A stretch of 47,636 bases of DNA from an uncultured Bacteroidota bacterium (lineage in GTDB: Bacteria; Bacteroidota; Bacteroidia; 2-12-FULL-35-15). The position numbers and the translations under genes are program-made. The notes under the pieces were generated by a model. The model ran no database searches. It was not told the DNA's origin and worked only from the letters and a program-made list of their open reading frames with translations. Positions 1 to 11,300 of the stretch are shown here, in pieces; the first letter of the stretch is position 1, and every line of letters begins with the position of its first letter. The DNA lies in contig CAIWDF010000275.1 of assembly GCA_903911435.1 (NCBI GenBank), positions 1 through 47,636 on the forward strand, read 5' to 3'.

Positions 1-224
1 TCTTTATGAACTCCTTTTTTTGCTAAATGAACTCCTTTGCCTTCTTTATGAACTCCTTTTTTTGCTAAATGAACTCCTTTGCCCTCTTTATGAACTCCTT
101 TTTTTGCTAAATGAACTCCTTTGCCTTCTTTATGAACTCCTTTTTTTGCTAAATGAACTCCTTTGCCCTCTTTATGAACTCCTTTTTGTGCTTTATGAAC
201 TCCTTTAGGAACTTTATGAACTCA
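1..224. repeat. 21-bp tandem array A1 (runs off window edge)
   Basis: Ten full 21-bp units plus a partial one, all containing ATGAACTCCTTT. Two unit types alternate, one with a run of seven T, the other ending in GCC, so there is a 42-bp superperiod from position 1 to about 189; the last units are diverged. The array starts at the window edge and probably continues leftwards. A frame without stops exists (Leu/Glu-rich heptapeptides), but this follows easily from a period divisible by three. I do not treat it as coding. It lies downstream of the 120-residue gene on the minus strand. Confidence 0.95.
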
Positions 225-260
225 AAAAGTAATATTTTAATTAGAGGAGGGTTCAATTTG

Positions 261-623
261 TTAAAAATGGAAGCAGTTAGTATTCGTTTTTACCTTTCGC
301 CAAGCTTTTTTACCTTTTTTATTAGTTAAAGTTCTTGTCTTTTTCAATTTGGGTATCCAATTTTGTCTTGCTAAACTCAATCTTTGTTCACCAGATTTCG
401 AAGGAAGCAATGCTTTTTTATTTTCTACCATTTGCTTTTTGAATTCATCATCAGCCAACTTTTGATATTTATGACAAGGGCAATTCGGGTTTCGAGGGTC
501 GTTCAAGGCATATTTTTGTTGAATGCTATCTTTCGTTACGTTGGCCTTGGTAACTAACGGCACGATAAAAAACCACAGACCAATAAGGAGGCTCGGAATA
601 ACAACCATCATGTTCGTTTTCAT
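261..623 (-). CDS. small membrane-anchored protein of unknown function
   Basis: A protein of 120 residues that I do not recognise. It has one hydrophobic segment near the N-terminus (VVIPSLLIGLWFFIVPLV), followed by a soluble, strongly basic tail holding a Cys-rich motif NPNCPCHKYQKLAD and a final NCFHF. The ATG at 623 is chosen over the one at 641 because a strong AAGGAGG lies five bases upstream, which is rare in this phylum and decisive. It follows the alpha-2-macroglobulin gene by 32 bases on the same strand, so the two are probably co-transcribed, and it may act with it at the cell envelope. That link is inference from position only. Confidence 0.7.
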   Translation of the reverse strand: MKTNMMVVIPSLLIGLWFFIVPLVTKANVTKDSIQQKYALNDPRNPNCPCHKYQKLADDEFKKQMVENKKALLPSKSGEQRLSLARQNWIPKLKKTRTLTNKKGKKAWRKVKTNTNCFHF

Positions 624-628
624 CTTTG

Positions 629-635
629 CCTCCTT
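629..635 (-). promoter_or_regulatory. strong Shine-Dalgarno that fixes the start at 623
   Basis: The minus strand reads AAGGAGG, then CAAAG, then ATG. Most genes in this window lack any comparable sequence, as is usual in Bacteroidota. It suggests the small downstream gene is translated efficiently and independently of the large gene before it. Confidence 0.7.
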
Positions 636-655
636 ATCCATCTATGATTAATTCA

Positions 656-3600
656 TTACAATTTCGATTTCACAATCGATATTCTGTTGCTACCACTCCA
701 TGTTTTGTATTCGTTGGTGTAGTACAAATAGGCAGATGAAGCTGGAGCATCATAGTCGCCTGGCATTTCTGCTTTCAAATCGAGGTTAATTTCTTTCACC
801 GCATTGGGTGCCAAGCAACGGTAATAAATGGCAATATTATTTCCAGAAATTTCGTAATAATCAAACACTTTTTTCTCTTGCATTTCTTTCAATTGCCATG
901 GTTGCACGGTGAAACCTGCTGGTATTCCAAGTATCGCCATGGTGCTTGGCACACCTTTATTTTCTTTGTTTGTGATGGTGGCGTTCATCCTCACGGTTTC
1001 GCCCACCTTCGCTGTTTTGGCTGATAAGCGAGTGGTGAACCCAATGGCACATTCTTTATTACTTGTTGGCAACGAAGTGTTCCAACTCACCGAAACAGAA
1101 TATGGCAAAGGTGTTTTGGCTCCAAAGTACTTTACTTTCAAACGGTGGTCGCCCTCACCTTTAATATACTGTTCGATTTTATCAATCACCAATTCATTTT
1201 TTTCACCTGCTTTATATTCTTTATCGGCCACTCGTTTACCATCCACAAATATCGCAATCGTTCCACCCTCATTTGTTCTTTTGCTAGCTTTTGCATATTC
1301 TGTCAATGCTTTCAAGGCAAGTATAGTGCCTTGTGTATTTCCAAATTCGCCATATCCATTGCGCGATGCTACAATGTACTTCACCCCATTGGCCAATGCA
1401 CTCGCATCTTTTGTTCCCGATTTGATGATTGCCAACACTGCGAGCGAAGAGGTTTCAATGCTTAAAGATTGGCCAGTGGAATAAGTGATGCTATGTTCGG
1501 CACCTGTCCAACTACCATTTTTATCTTGTTTCGAAATCAAGAGCGTTAACGCTTCATCGGCTTTCGCATTTTCTTTTAAATTAAAAGCCGAACAAGCTAC
1601 CAATGCCAATACATAAGGGTCTTTGCTCTTCATCGCATAATTATAAGTTGAGTTAAATTCTTTTTTAATATCAACGAATCCAGCTTCCGACAAGGCGTAC
1701 ACAATGTATGCATCTGTAATTTCTTTTCTTGCTCTTCCAAAATTATCTAATGCTTCAGCACTTCTTTTAAATCCTCCATCACCATCTCTTCTTTCCATTA
1801 ACCAATTAGCTGTGCGTTCTACCATTCTATTATCTACTTTCTCCCCTGCTTTTTTCATATCATTAAACTGCATCAAACCATAAGCAGTTAATGCTTCATG
1901 CCCTGGGTTGGAGCCAAACCACTCATATCCCTTGTCCTTTGTTTCGAAAGTAATCAATCGTTTATAACCTCTATCCAACAAATCAGAAGCGCGAGAAATG
2001 GTTTTATCATCCTTACTATCCGTTGTTTTTAGGTAATCAAGTACCATTGCATTTGGATACGAACTCATAGATGTTTGTTCGAAACAACCATAAGGTTCGC
2101 GCAATATACCTTCTACCCCTTTCATTAAATCAGACACTACGTTAGGATAAGCCGAAAACGATGCTTTTAACGAACCATTCACAACATCCCGTGTAGTGAA
2201 CGTAAATTCTTTTTCTGCTTCTTGCCCAGAAAAAGAGGCATGTACAGGAAAACCCTTAGGCGCTATTTTTATTGTTTGTGTAAACCCATCACCCAGTCCA
2301 CACGATTTAAAATTGATGGTAAAATCGCCATACCCTATTTTATCCAATACCTTATAATCAAGATAAATTATTTTTGCTTTGCCTGGCATGATGGTTTGAA
2401 CACTTGGAATTTCTGAGATTGATTTTAATCCATCAGGAGATGAAACCGTGATGAATCCGCCTAATGGTTGATTAGTATTGTTTTTCAAAGTTAATGGTAT
2501 CGACACATTATCTTCGGTAGCCACTTCTACAGGCACTTTCACACTCATAGCAAATGGCAATTGAGTGAAAATAGTTTTCTCTGCTCTTCCAATAGTACCA
2601 TCCGAAGCAATACCTTCCACTGTGGTGCGAAACGAAGTAATATCATCGCTTGCATAAAACTCAATGGTTTTTGTACCACTTTTATCTACCTCAACGTTCG
2701 GGTTCCAGTAAATTGTATTTCTGAAATCGGTTCTATTTTCAACTACTTCTTCTTTTTCATATACAGGCGCTGCAAACTGACGGGCTCTGTGATAAGCAGG
2801 ACCTGCTACCACTTGCTGCACTTGCTCCTTTTCGTCCATTTCATTCACATTTCCTGCTATCGCATCCTGCATTTTGAATCGTGCATCTCTATTGTCTTTC
2901 AACAGCAAAGCATTCTTCGCTTTTCCTTCTGCATTTTTATTATTCGCCTCTTTAGTTGCAATCGCGTCTATATTTTGCTTTTTACCTTCGTGCTTTGCAT
3001 TTCCTAACATCATTCGTTTCGCTCTTTTGTTGTCTCCCACTTTCTCTACATCCACTATATTCAAAGCTGCTAAATTTTCTTCTCGTGCCACCATAGCCGG
3101 AATATTTTTTTGCATTGCAGCCATCTGTGGGATCTCTTCAGCTCTGCCCGGTCCTGCATTGTAATATCCATAGTATCTATAATTAGAAGGGTATAAGTAA
3201 TACACATTATTATCGCCATATGCAGCTAAATTTTGAACTTGCGAAGTGTACGAAGCCTTTGATAAAGTCAAGCTTACAGGAGTACTTAAATCTAATTTAT
3301 TAAAAATAAATTTACCACTTTCATCTGTTTGGTATTCGGCACCACCAGCTATTTTTATTTTGGTTTCTGAAATCGGTTTGCTTGTAGTTGCATCCAATAC
3401 AATTCCTGAAACTATTGCTCTTTCGCTTTGATATGCCACTGCGGGATAAGTTTCATTCATAATTTTTTCCCAAGTAAATCGTCTCCATCCCGAAGTCATT
3501 AATAGATAATCAAGCGCCATATCTGCCTTTGGTTCTTTTGAATCAAAGTAAAAAGAAGGCTCTTCTATTTTATCCTTAATATCCTGTTGCAACAACAACT

Positions 3601-5110
3601 GAGACAAAACATTCCCCGATTTATCATCAGCAAAAGCAAGTAATTGATCATTCACTACCGACATCGAAAGATTTGCAGGCATTGGCATTCCGCGTTCGTC
3701 TTTCACAGTCAATTTCATTTTTACTTTTTCACGTGGCAAGTATTTTTCTTTATCTGTTTCCACAGTAATGGCAAGTTGTTTCTCTTTATTTACAAACGCC
3801 ATGCGTTCAGCTCGTGCAATCCCTTTCGAATCAAATAAAGTAATTTGCGAAACACCAATTGGGAAATTCGAAGTTGGGAACACAATCTTGTTCATTCCTT
3901 TCTTTGCATTAATAGAGGTTGAATAATATATCTTTCCTCTAACTTGTGCTACCAAAGCCAATTCTTCTGTTTCCGTTGTATTAATGTTTACAACCACTTC
4001 CGAAGATTGAGAATTATCAACGTTGATTATATAACCTCTTGGGAGAGCATCTTGCAAAGAAAATGTTTCGGTTATGCCTACAGGTTTTAATATCTTAACA
4101 ATGTACTTTTCATTTAATTTTGGAGTAATCTTAAATGAACCCATCCCCTGATGAAAACTACTAAACGAAGCTATTTTCATTCCATTCTGATTCTCTACCA
4201 CACCTTCAACATCTGCAGGTTTATTAAATTCATTCAATGCGCGAAAAGCAACGTTTGTTTCCCAGTTGTTCACCAAATCACCTCCTTCAGGAAACAAATC
4301 AAGTTTAATTTTATTCAATACAATTGGGATTGATCTTGATACACTCTCTGTACTCCCATTATAATCAATCATTACATTCAACAATCCATCACTTGTTTTC
4401 AATTCCTTTGGAAGGTTAAAGTGGATGTATTTAATCCCTAAATCATCTGTTTCTTCCTCTATTGTAAGCAAATGCGCACCATTAAGATTAGCGACAAATT
4501 TCACTTTGTAATTCGATAAGGGTTTGTTTTCATTGGTATTCAATTCCAACTTTGCTATTACCTCATCACCTGCTCCAAAAGCCTTTCGTTCAAAATCAAG
4601 TTTCATTTTCAAATTGGGCAACACCACATCTTGCACTTGCAGTTCTTTTTCGAACACCGTTGATTCTCCATCATTTTTCATCCAATTGGTATAAGCTCTC
4701 ACCTTGTACAATCCACCTAAGGCTTCTTTATCGAGCATAAAATCGCCTGCCACAACTCCATTCTTCGCAATGATGTTGATTGTTTTTTCAATCGTACCTT
4801 TTGGATTTAATAATTCCACATGCAGAATATCACTCTTCATACTTGGCTTCATCGTTTGTGCATCTCTAACAAATGCACCTAACCATATATTGTCCCCGGG
4901 TTCGTAAAACGGTTTGTCAAACTGAACATAGATGCGATCCTCTGGCAATTTTTCGTTGAAATAACTTAATTTCTTTTTCAACATTCGAATAAAATCATTG
5001 TCCTGCGCTAAATCATAATAACTCGTAGGAGTAATAAATGCTAGTAATGCTACCATTGCCACACTCAAAAGTGAAATTGGCAAAACCTTGTTGTTTTTTA
5101 AATTTTTCAT
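656..5110 (-). CDS. alpha-2-macroglobulin family protein with intact thioester motif
   Basis: Large envelope protein of 1484 residues. An N-terminal hydrophobic segment (about 7-27) acts as signal or anchor; no lipobox cysteine is seen. A macroglobulin-type domain follows (RIYVQFDKPFYEPGDNIW, about 60-160), then a carboxypeptidase-regulatory-like beta domain (SGIVLDATTSKPISE, about 565-640), a linker rich in Lys, Asn and Ala, the alpha-2-macroglobulin core (about 795-960), and the thioester domain with YGCFEQTS near residue 1005. Cys-x-Glu-Gln is the motif that forms the reactive thioester in this family, so protease trapping by covalent capture is plausible. Bacterial relatives often sit beside penicillin-binding protein 1C; none is present here, and the only partner is the small gene downstream. 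Confidence 0.92.
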   Translation of the reverse strand: MKNLKNNKVLPISLLSVAMVALLAFITPTSYYDLAQDNDFIRMLKKKLSYFNEKLPEDRIYVQFDKPFYEPGDNIWLGAFVRDAQTMKPSMKSDILHVELLNPKGTIEKTINIIAKNGVVAGDFMLDKEALGGLYKVRAYTNWMKNDGESTVFEKELQVQDVVLPNLKMKLDFERKAFGAGDEVIAKLELNTNENKPLSNYKVKFVANLNGAHLLTIEEETDDLGIKYIHFNLPKELKTSDGLLNVMIDYNGSTESVSRSIPIVLNKIKLDLFPEGGDLVNNWETNVAFRALNEFNKPADVEGVVENQNGMKIASFSSFHQGMGSFKITPKLNEKYIVKILKPVGITETFSLQDALPRGYIINVDNSQSSEVVVNINTTETEELALVAQVRGKIYYSTSINAKKGMNKIVFPTSNFPIGVSQITLFDSKGIARAERMAFVNKEKQLAITVETDKEKYLPREKVKMKLTVKDERGMPMPANLSMSVVNDQLLAFADDKSGNVLSQLLLQQDIKDKIEEPSFYFDSKEPKADMALDYLLMTSGWRRFTWEKIMNETYPAVAYQSERAIVSGIVLDATTSKPISETKIKIAGGAEYQTDESGKFIFNKLDLSTPVSLTLSKASYTSQVQNLAAYGDNNVYYLYPSNYRYYGYYNAGPGRAEEIPQMAAMQKNIPAMVAREENLAALNIVDVEKVGDNKRAKRMMLGNAKHEGKKQNIDAIATKEANNKNAEGKAKNALLLKDNRDARFKMQDAIAGNVNEMDEKEQVQQVVAGPAYHRARQFAAPVYEKEEVVENRTDFRNTIYWNPNVEVDKSGTKTIEFYASDDITSFRTTVEGIASDGTIGRAEKTIFTQLPFAMSVKVPVEVATEDNVSIPLTLKNNTNQPLGGFITVSSPDGLKSISEIPSVQTIMPGKAKIIYLDYKVLDKIGYGDFTINFKSCGLGDGFTQTIKIAPKGFPVHASFSGQEAEKEFTFTTRDVVNGSLKASFSAYPNVVSDLMKGVEGILREPYGCFEQTSMSSYPNAMVLDYLKTTDSKDDKTISRASDLLDRGYKRLITFETKDKGYEWFGSNPGHEALTAYGLMQFNDMKKAGEKVDNRMVERTANWLMERRDGDGGFKRSAEALDNFGRARKEITDAYIVYALSEAGFVDIKKEFNSTYNYAMKSKDPYVLALVACSAFNLKENAKADEALTLLISKQDKNGSWTGAEHSITYSTGQSLSIETSSLAVLAIIKSGTKDASALANGVKYIVASRNGYGEFGNTQGTILALKALTEYAKASKRTNEGGTIAIFVDGKRVADKEYKAGEKNELVIDKIEQYIKGEGDHRLKVKYFGAKTPLPYSVSVSWNTSLPTSNKECAIGFTTRLSAKTAKVGETVRMNATITNKENKGVPSTMAILGIPAGFTVQPWQLKEMQEKKVFDYYEISGNNIAIYYRCLAPNAVKEINLDLKAEMPGDYDAPASSAYLYYTNEYKTWSGSNRISIVKSKL

Positions 5111-5303
5111 TTTTTATCAATTTTTAAAAGTGAATACTTAAACTATTTTGATAAAGAGATGCAACAACATTTTAAATTCCATAAACCAAATAAAAATTAT
5201 TTTTTTAGTCACGCTTTGAGGTCACTAAATAAGAAGCACAACAAAGTTCATTGCTACTATTTTCACAGAAGAAGAAAGTTTAATTAATTGGAGTTGAGGA
5301 AAT

Positions 5304-8285
5304 TTACTTAATAAGGGAAATATTACCGATTCGTTTTCTTGTGTTGCCGTCTATCCATTCGCATTCGATACGATAAACATAAACATCCATCTGAACAAAT
5401 TGATCTTCGTATTTCCCATTCCAACCTTTTGTTTTATCGTCCGATTCGTAAATGAGTTCTCCCCATTTGTTGAAGATTTGCATTTTAATGGTTTTGATAT
5501 TTGTACCATAGGCTAGAAAAACATCGTTGATGCCATCACCATTCGGACTAAAAGCATTTGGAATATATAATTCGTTTCCACCATTTAAAACAACAATGGT
5601 AACGTGATCGGAACTCACACACTGATTGGTATCGGTACCAGTAACCGTAAAAGTTGTGGTTACGTTAGGAGAAGCAATCGGGTACGGACAATAATAACAA
5701 CTTAAACTTGCGTAACTCCACTCATAAGTAGCTCCACCTGTAGCGAAGAGTGGCACTACTATTCCTGATTGAATAATAGTATCGTTGTTGATGATATTGA
5801 TAGTGGGATTCGGATAAACAACTACTAAAACCGTGTCGTAAAAGGTACCACAACTATTCGTTCCTACTTCATAATAATAAGTAGAAACTGTTGGCGCCAC
5901 AGTTATGGATTGGCTTGTACTTGTTGCTCCTCCCGACCATTGATAAGCGGTTGCCGGAAATGCCGTTAGTGTAATTGATTTCCCTGAACAAATATATTGT
6001 GTATCCCGTGTAACGGTTGGAATATTGCTCACATTAACAGTCATGGAATAGGTGTCAGCGCAAGTTCCACTTATGGCTTGAACCGAATAGGTTGTTGTTA
6101 TAGTCGGACTTACAGTGATGGTTGCAGTGTTAGCGCTACTTCCACCACTCCATTGATAAATGGTTCCTCCTGATGCAGTGAGCGTAACACTTTGACCACT
6201 ACAAATATTGGTAGAACCTGTTGGAGTAATCAACGCTATTGGTTGCGGTGTAACTGTTGCTGTAACTGTAGCCGCTGTTCCTTGGCAATTAGTGGCAGTT
6301 GGTGTAACAGTATAAGTAATGATTACAGGACTGCTTCCTGTATTGGTTACATTATCAGTAATAGTCGAAGTAGCTCCGTTGGTTCCATTACTACCTGACC
6401 AATTAAAAGTAGCACTACCAACACACGAATTGAGTTGAATACTAATGGGAGTGCCCGTACAAACAGTAATATTATTGGCCGTAGCATCAGGCACTGGGTT
6501 CACTGTAATATTCTTTGCCGATAATCCAGCAACTGAGTTTCCACACACATCCACAACACTTGGCGCAGGAACACTAAGTGTTGTTACATTTCCACAATAA
6601 GTTGGGCATCCAGGAATTGTCAAATCAATGGTGTCTTTACCTGTACTTGTACATACCCCAGCTCCCCATGTTCCATAAGTGTCTGAACCCACAAACCAAG
6701 GGTGAGTGATGGTATAAGGAGGTACACCATAATTTGTGGTGAGTCTCAGTTTCACATGGCAACTATCCGAACAAATTGGTGAAGGATAAACATACCATTG
6801 ATTTTGCGATGTTTCTATTGTATGGCCTACCATAAAGGCATTGAATGGCCATGGACTCATAGGAGTGTAGTAAATATAGTTAAAAGGAGGTGACAGCATG
6901 TAAGTACATCCGGGTGCGCCCCAATTTGTTCGAGCTAAGTAATGTGCCAAATAAAATGTTTGAACATTACACGATGGAGCAAAACAACAAGCTAAGATTG
7001 ATTTTAAATCTGCCGAATCTAAATATCCATAACCTGCAGTATCAGCCACTGTTCCTCCAACTGAATATACAGGTGTTGAAGCACAAGGTGTAGTTAAATA
7101 GATATGACCGTCCCCCATGGAAACAGGAGGTTGTGTTTCATCTGCAAAATAACTATCAGTGACAATAAACGCTGTGATGGTGATATTCGCAGGAATGGTA
7201 ATTTGTATACTATCATGATTAAAATTTGGCAATTCGCAAGAACCCATATAAATTGGAGGGTACATTGTATCAGGGCCAGTGACAAGGGGATCTATGGTGA
7301 TTGGATAAACTCGTTCTGGGGCATTAAGCCATGCAGCAGGTATTGTAATTTGTAAAATAGTCTTATTGTTCTCCAACTTCACCGAATAAGTCGCGGAGCC
7401 AAATTTCTTTTTCGAATCGAAATATACAGGTGTATGAAATCTAGCCACTATTTTATTATCTGGTGAGTAGATTACATATTCATCTGTGTCGATAGTTGGT
7501 AATTTCGAATCATTATTTTTTTTAAATGTATAATTTTCTGGAATCACTATCTCTTCTGAAATTACCAAATCCTGATTGTTGATTGCTAAAGGATGATTAA
7601 TGATGTAGTCTGTTTCTATTCTGTTTTCTTCAAAAACAATCTTCTTATCAATGGACGAAACAACATCTTTAGCAAGCAAACCATTCACGCCTACTGTGTA
7701 ATCATTCAGGTTGATTTCATTGTTATTGATTTTACAATGGCTATTGAATTTAAGTCGTTCATAACCTAAGCTTATTTCTGTACTTCCATCTTGATTTAAA
7801 TAAGTCGGAAACTCTTGTCTTACAGCAGCCCAGCCATTGGCACTTGTACTCAATTTTGCAGAAATCACTTGCCATTGATTACTCTTATCTATATAATTAA
7901 TTGCATTCAAACTATTCTGAACGACAATTTCACCCGTATTCGAAACAAAGGAACGAGAATTATAAGTTCGTTTCTCCACCTCTTCTTTACATTTTTGTTT
8001 ATCTAAAGGAAATCTATCGGGAAACAAATCTTCCGCATCTCCCTTTTTTGCAATGCTTGGAGATTTTGACGAATAGATGCCTGCAAGACGAGGATTGAAA
8101 TTACCCGCCTTCAGTTTTATCTCATTAGTTTGTGCAATTACACTCTGAAGTAACAGGAAGAAAATAAAAAACAACCATCCTTGACTCCTGCTTCTTCGAC
8201 AAAAGGCAGAGTCAACGATGGCTTGAATGTTAAAGATACTGCAATTACGATAAAAGAATTCGTTAAAGTATTTTATTGAATACAT
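5304..8285 (-). CDS. giant secreted protein with type B T9SS sorting domain
   Basis: A 993-residue exported protein. The C-terminal 90 residues (IPNAFSPNGDGINDVF to the end) are a gliding-motility-associated, type B sorting domain (TIGR04131/CHU_C), which directs export by the type IX system. The middle (about 630-890) holds Ig/PKD-like repeats with the pattern SGQSVTLTASGG...YQWSGG...TTTYSV. The N-terminal 350 residues have their own domain. The signal peptide core (WLFFIFFLLLQSVIAQT) is preceded by about 35 residues from the only ATG, which is long; a non-ATG start nearer the core is possible. It lies 39 bases after the next gene on the same strand. Adhesin or matrix role is inference. Confidence 0.88.
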   Translation of the reverse strand: MYSIKYFNEFFYRNCSIFNIQAIVDSAFCRRSRSQGWLFFIFFLLLQSVIAQTNEIKLKAGNFNPRLAGIYSSKSPSIAKKGDAEDLFPDRFPLDKQKCKEEVEKRTYNSRSFVSNTGEIVVQNSLNAINYIDKSNQWQVISAKLSTSANGWAAVRQEFPTYLNQDGSTEISLGYERLKFNSHCKINNNEINLNDYTVGVNGLLAKDVVSSIDKKIVFEENRIETDYIINHPLAINNQDLVISEEIVIPENYTFKKNNDSKLPTIDTDEYVIYSPDNKIVARFHTPVYFDSKKKFGSATYSVKLENNKTILQITIPAAWLNAPERVYPITIDPLVTGPDTMYPPIYMGSCELPNFNHDSIQITIPANITITAFIVTDSYFADETQPPVSMGDGHIYLTTPCASTPVYSVGGTVADTAGYGYLDSADLKSILACCFAPSCNVQTFYLAHYLARTNWGAPGCTYMLSPPFNYIYYTPMSPWPFNAFMVGHTIETSQNQWYVYPSPICSDSCHVKLRLTTNYGVPPYTITHPWFVGSDTYGTWGAGVCTSTGKDTIDLTIPGCPTYCGNVTTLSVPAPSVVDVCGNSVAGLSAKNITVNPVPDATANNITVCTGTPISIQLNSCVGSATFNWSGSNGTNGATSTITDNVTNTGSSPVIITYTVTPTATNCQGTAATVTATVTPQPIALITPTGSTNICSGQSVTLTASGGTIYQWSGGSSANTATITVSPTITTTYSVQAISGTCADTYSMTVNVSNIPTVTRDTQYICSGKSITLTAFPATAYQWSGGATSTSQSITVAPTVSTYYYEVGTNSCGTFYDTVLVVVYPNPTINIINNDTIIQSGIVVPLFATGGATYEWSYASLSCYYCPYPIASPNVTTTFTVTGTDTNQCVSSDHVTIVVLNGGNELYIPNAFSPNGDGINDVFLAYGTNIKTIKMQIFNKWGELIYESDDKTKGWNGKYEDQFVQMDVYVYRIECEWIDGNTRKRIGNISLIK

Positions 8286-8324
8286 TTTATATGCACGTAT
8301 CTTTAGAAATTGTTCTCTACAATA

Positions 8325-11300
8325 TTATTTTCTTAATAAAGTTACAAATCCTTTTTGAGAATTCACTTCTTTATTATGTTGGTTGTATTCTACCACATAA
8401 TAGTAGACTCCATCAGGACAAGGTTTTCCAGTATTACTGTTTCCTCCCCAACCGAAGAATGGGTCTGAAGATTCGTACATCAATAAACCCCAACGATCAT
8501 AAATCTTTACATGGAATTTTTCAAAATCACCCGTAATGACCGGTGTAAACGAATCATTTTCTCCATTGTTATCAGGAGTAAATACATTAGGAAAAGTGAG
8601 CACCAAATCAACAGGACAAGGATCAGCACCAACATGGTAAGTCACCACTCGTTCGCAAGCCTTTCCTGGAATGGTAATTGCTACACTATATGTTCCAGTA
8701 TCATTCACCGATATCTGTTGTGTAGTAGCTCCGTTACTCCATAGATAGCTTGAACCAGTAGTATCAGCCGAAAGCAAAACCGGGGTATCGCCAAGTGGAC
8801 ATACCTTGGCAAAAGCCGAATTGTTAATAGGGGATTCAACTTTCACATGCACGGTATCACTTGTTTTGCACTGACCAGCAAGCGTGGTCACTGTTATCAC
8901 ATAAGTAGTGGTGTTCGTTGGACTCACAGTTGTTGTTTGAGTCGAACCTATTGAAGTACTACCCACTGTCCAATTATACGAACATCCCGTTGTTGGACTC
9001 GTTGTTAAAGTTACAGGTTGGTTCGCACAAACAGTAGTGTCGTTACTTTCGTCCACCACCGGATATGCTTTTACGAAAATGGTTCTAGAATTTTGTTGAG
9101 TAGGTGGACAACGATTCGTTGCATGTACCGTTAACACAAAAGAACCCGGAACACCCGCCAACACATCAGTTTCAGTATTAGTTGCGTTGTAAAGCGGATC
9201 TGATGGATTACTACTTGTCCACCAACCATTAGTAACCAACGTTTGTGGAGGTATGGAATAATGTATGGTATCGCCTTGGCAAATCACTCCAGGTCCGGTG
9301 ATGGCGACACTTGGAGGTCCAAGCACATAAATGGTATCAATTGGTCCATACTGACCCACACAACCATTATTAGTTTCTATTACCTTTAAATAGTAAACCC
9401 CTGGATTAAACGTAAACACAAATCCTGTGTTGTCGGAATTTGCAACTTGTGCATTCTGGAAAGCATTGCCCCCATTGTAACCACTAATTGACCACGCATA
9501 GGTTGAGTTATCAAAATAATTATAGGGTGAAAGCGTTGGATAAATTTGATCTCCCGAACAGAATGTATCCCTCTGAGTAAAGGTCGTATAATCGAGACAT
9601 GAAACAGAAGATCCTTGAGCTTTCACTGCTCCTATGGTTACCCTTATCAAACTACCCAATGCATTATCGGGTTGTGTGGTGTTTGTTGCTATCGCACGCA
9701 TATAATTCATCCCGAGCGGAATTCCATATATCCCCAAACTATCCTTACAAGGTGCATGCACTTGAAGTGTGGTATCATGTGTAGATGCAACTGAACCTAG
9801 TATTCCATTCGAACCAATTTGAGCAAAACTCATGCTGCTCATCAGCTGTGTCTTAAATATATTTCCAGGATTGTACACCGCTCCAGTAGCTGTAGAATCA
9901 AATGTTTGAACCCCAACCGGAATAATCGCATTTTGACCAAGTGGAGCCACGCTACAATCGGTTACACAGAAATGCAAATCGGTATTATTATTTGTTTCTA
10001 TATCGCATTGTCGTATACAGAAAGGCCCCCAAGGAGTGCCGATAGCTGCTGGATTATCGGAGATGACTCGAATATAATAGTTACATCCGGGAGCAACATT
10101 CGGCACCAAGCCAGACACTGTTCCAGGCTGATAAGGAGGAAGCGATGGTGAATACGTTGTAAAATTAAACATACTATTTATCACCGTTGGAGTGGTTGGG
10201 AATATTCCATTGGTATCGGATAACTGAGCAATGTAATGGTTACCTATGGTATACACTCCGATGGACCAAAATGGAATATCAATAGCGCTACCAATGCAGA
10301 CCGCATTTGTATCCATCGTGACGACTGGCTGATTGGTGGTAATGGTATTGGGGCAATTAAGAATTGTAAAACACGCACTCGCCACGCCCGTTATAGCAGG
10401 CAATGGGGTCGTTCGATTAATTCGAATCTTATAACAAGTACCCGGTAAAACTGTATTTGGCAATTGAATAGGAATTACACCACTTGTTTGTGGATAATAC
10501 ACATTAAAAATCCAAGCATTGGCTCCTGGGAATACACCTGTTGAGGTAGACAATTGAATGGTGTATGCACCATCGCATAAGGTATCGCTTAAATGCCAAT
10601 AGATATAAATGTAATTTCCTTGACAAACCGGATTAGGAACCACACTGTCAACCGCACATGTCACTGGGGTACCTGATGAACTTCCAGGAGTGGCCACCAC
10701 ATCTATATCATCGATTGAGAACGATTCATTCGAAGGAGGTGTTCCACTTCCATTTACCCATCTAAATCCGAAACGAACATTAAACTGATTAGCAAAAACA
10801 GGGTCGGTGATATTCTCATATTTCCATTTGTACTTGTTATTGTATTGCGCTTGTCCCGTTTGTATCCAAGGACCTCCATTGATGCTGTAATAAACCTCTC
10901 CATATGCACTTGACGAACCTTCACATAAATAGAAGAATATCAACTGAACGCTGTCCATGCCCAAGGTACATAAACCATTGGTAAGATATGTAAAGTTGTC
11001 TGAAACATTGGTAGCATCATAGTTTGCATTGGTTATTCCTGATGCATTATCGTGGATATGTAAATATCGACTATGTGGAGCACCTGTAATATTTCCACTA
11101 TACGTACTATCCTCACTCATCGTGTTAGGATACGTTGGAGCACCAATATAATTGTTGCTTACCACCCAATTGTTATTACCAGTGGGAGCACTTGGGCCTC
11201 CACTATTCATCGTAAAACCGTTGGTAAGTTCAAAATCCTCTGTAAATATTTGAAAAGGTTGAGCCTTTAGCATCAAGCTATAAAAGGTACAGATAACTGT

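Noticed and set aside
244-324. AGGAGG followed by a short plus-strand frame
   Set aside because: The frame stops after about 20 codons and lies antisense to the 120-residue gene; the match to a ribosome binding site is by chance.
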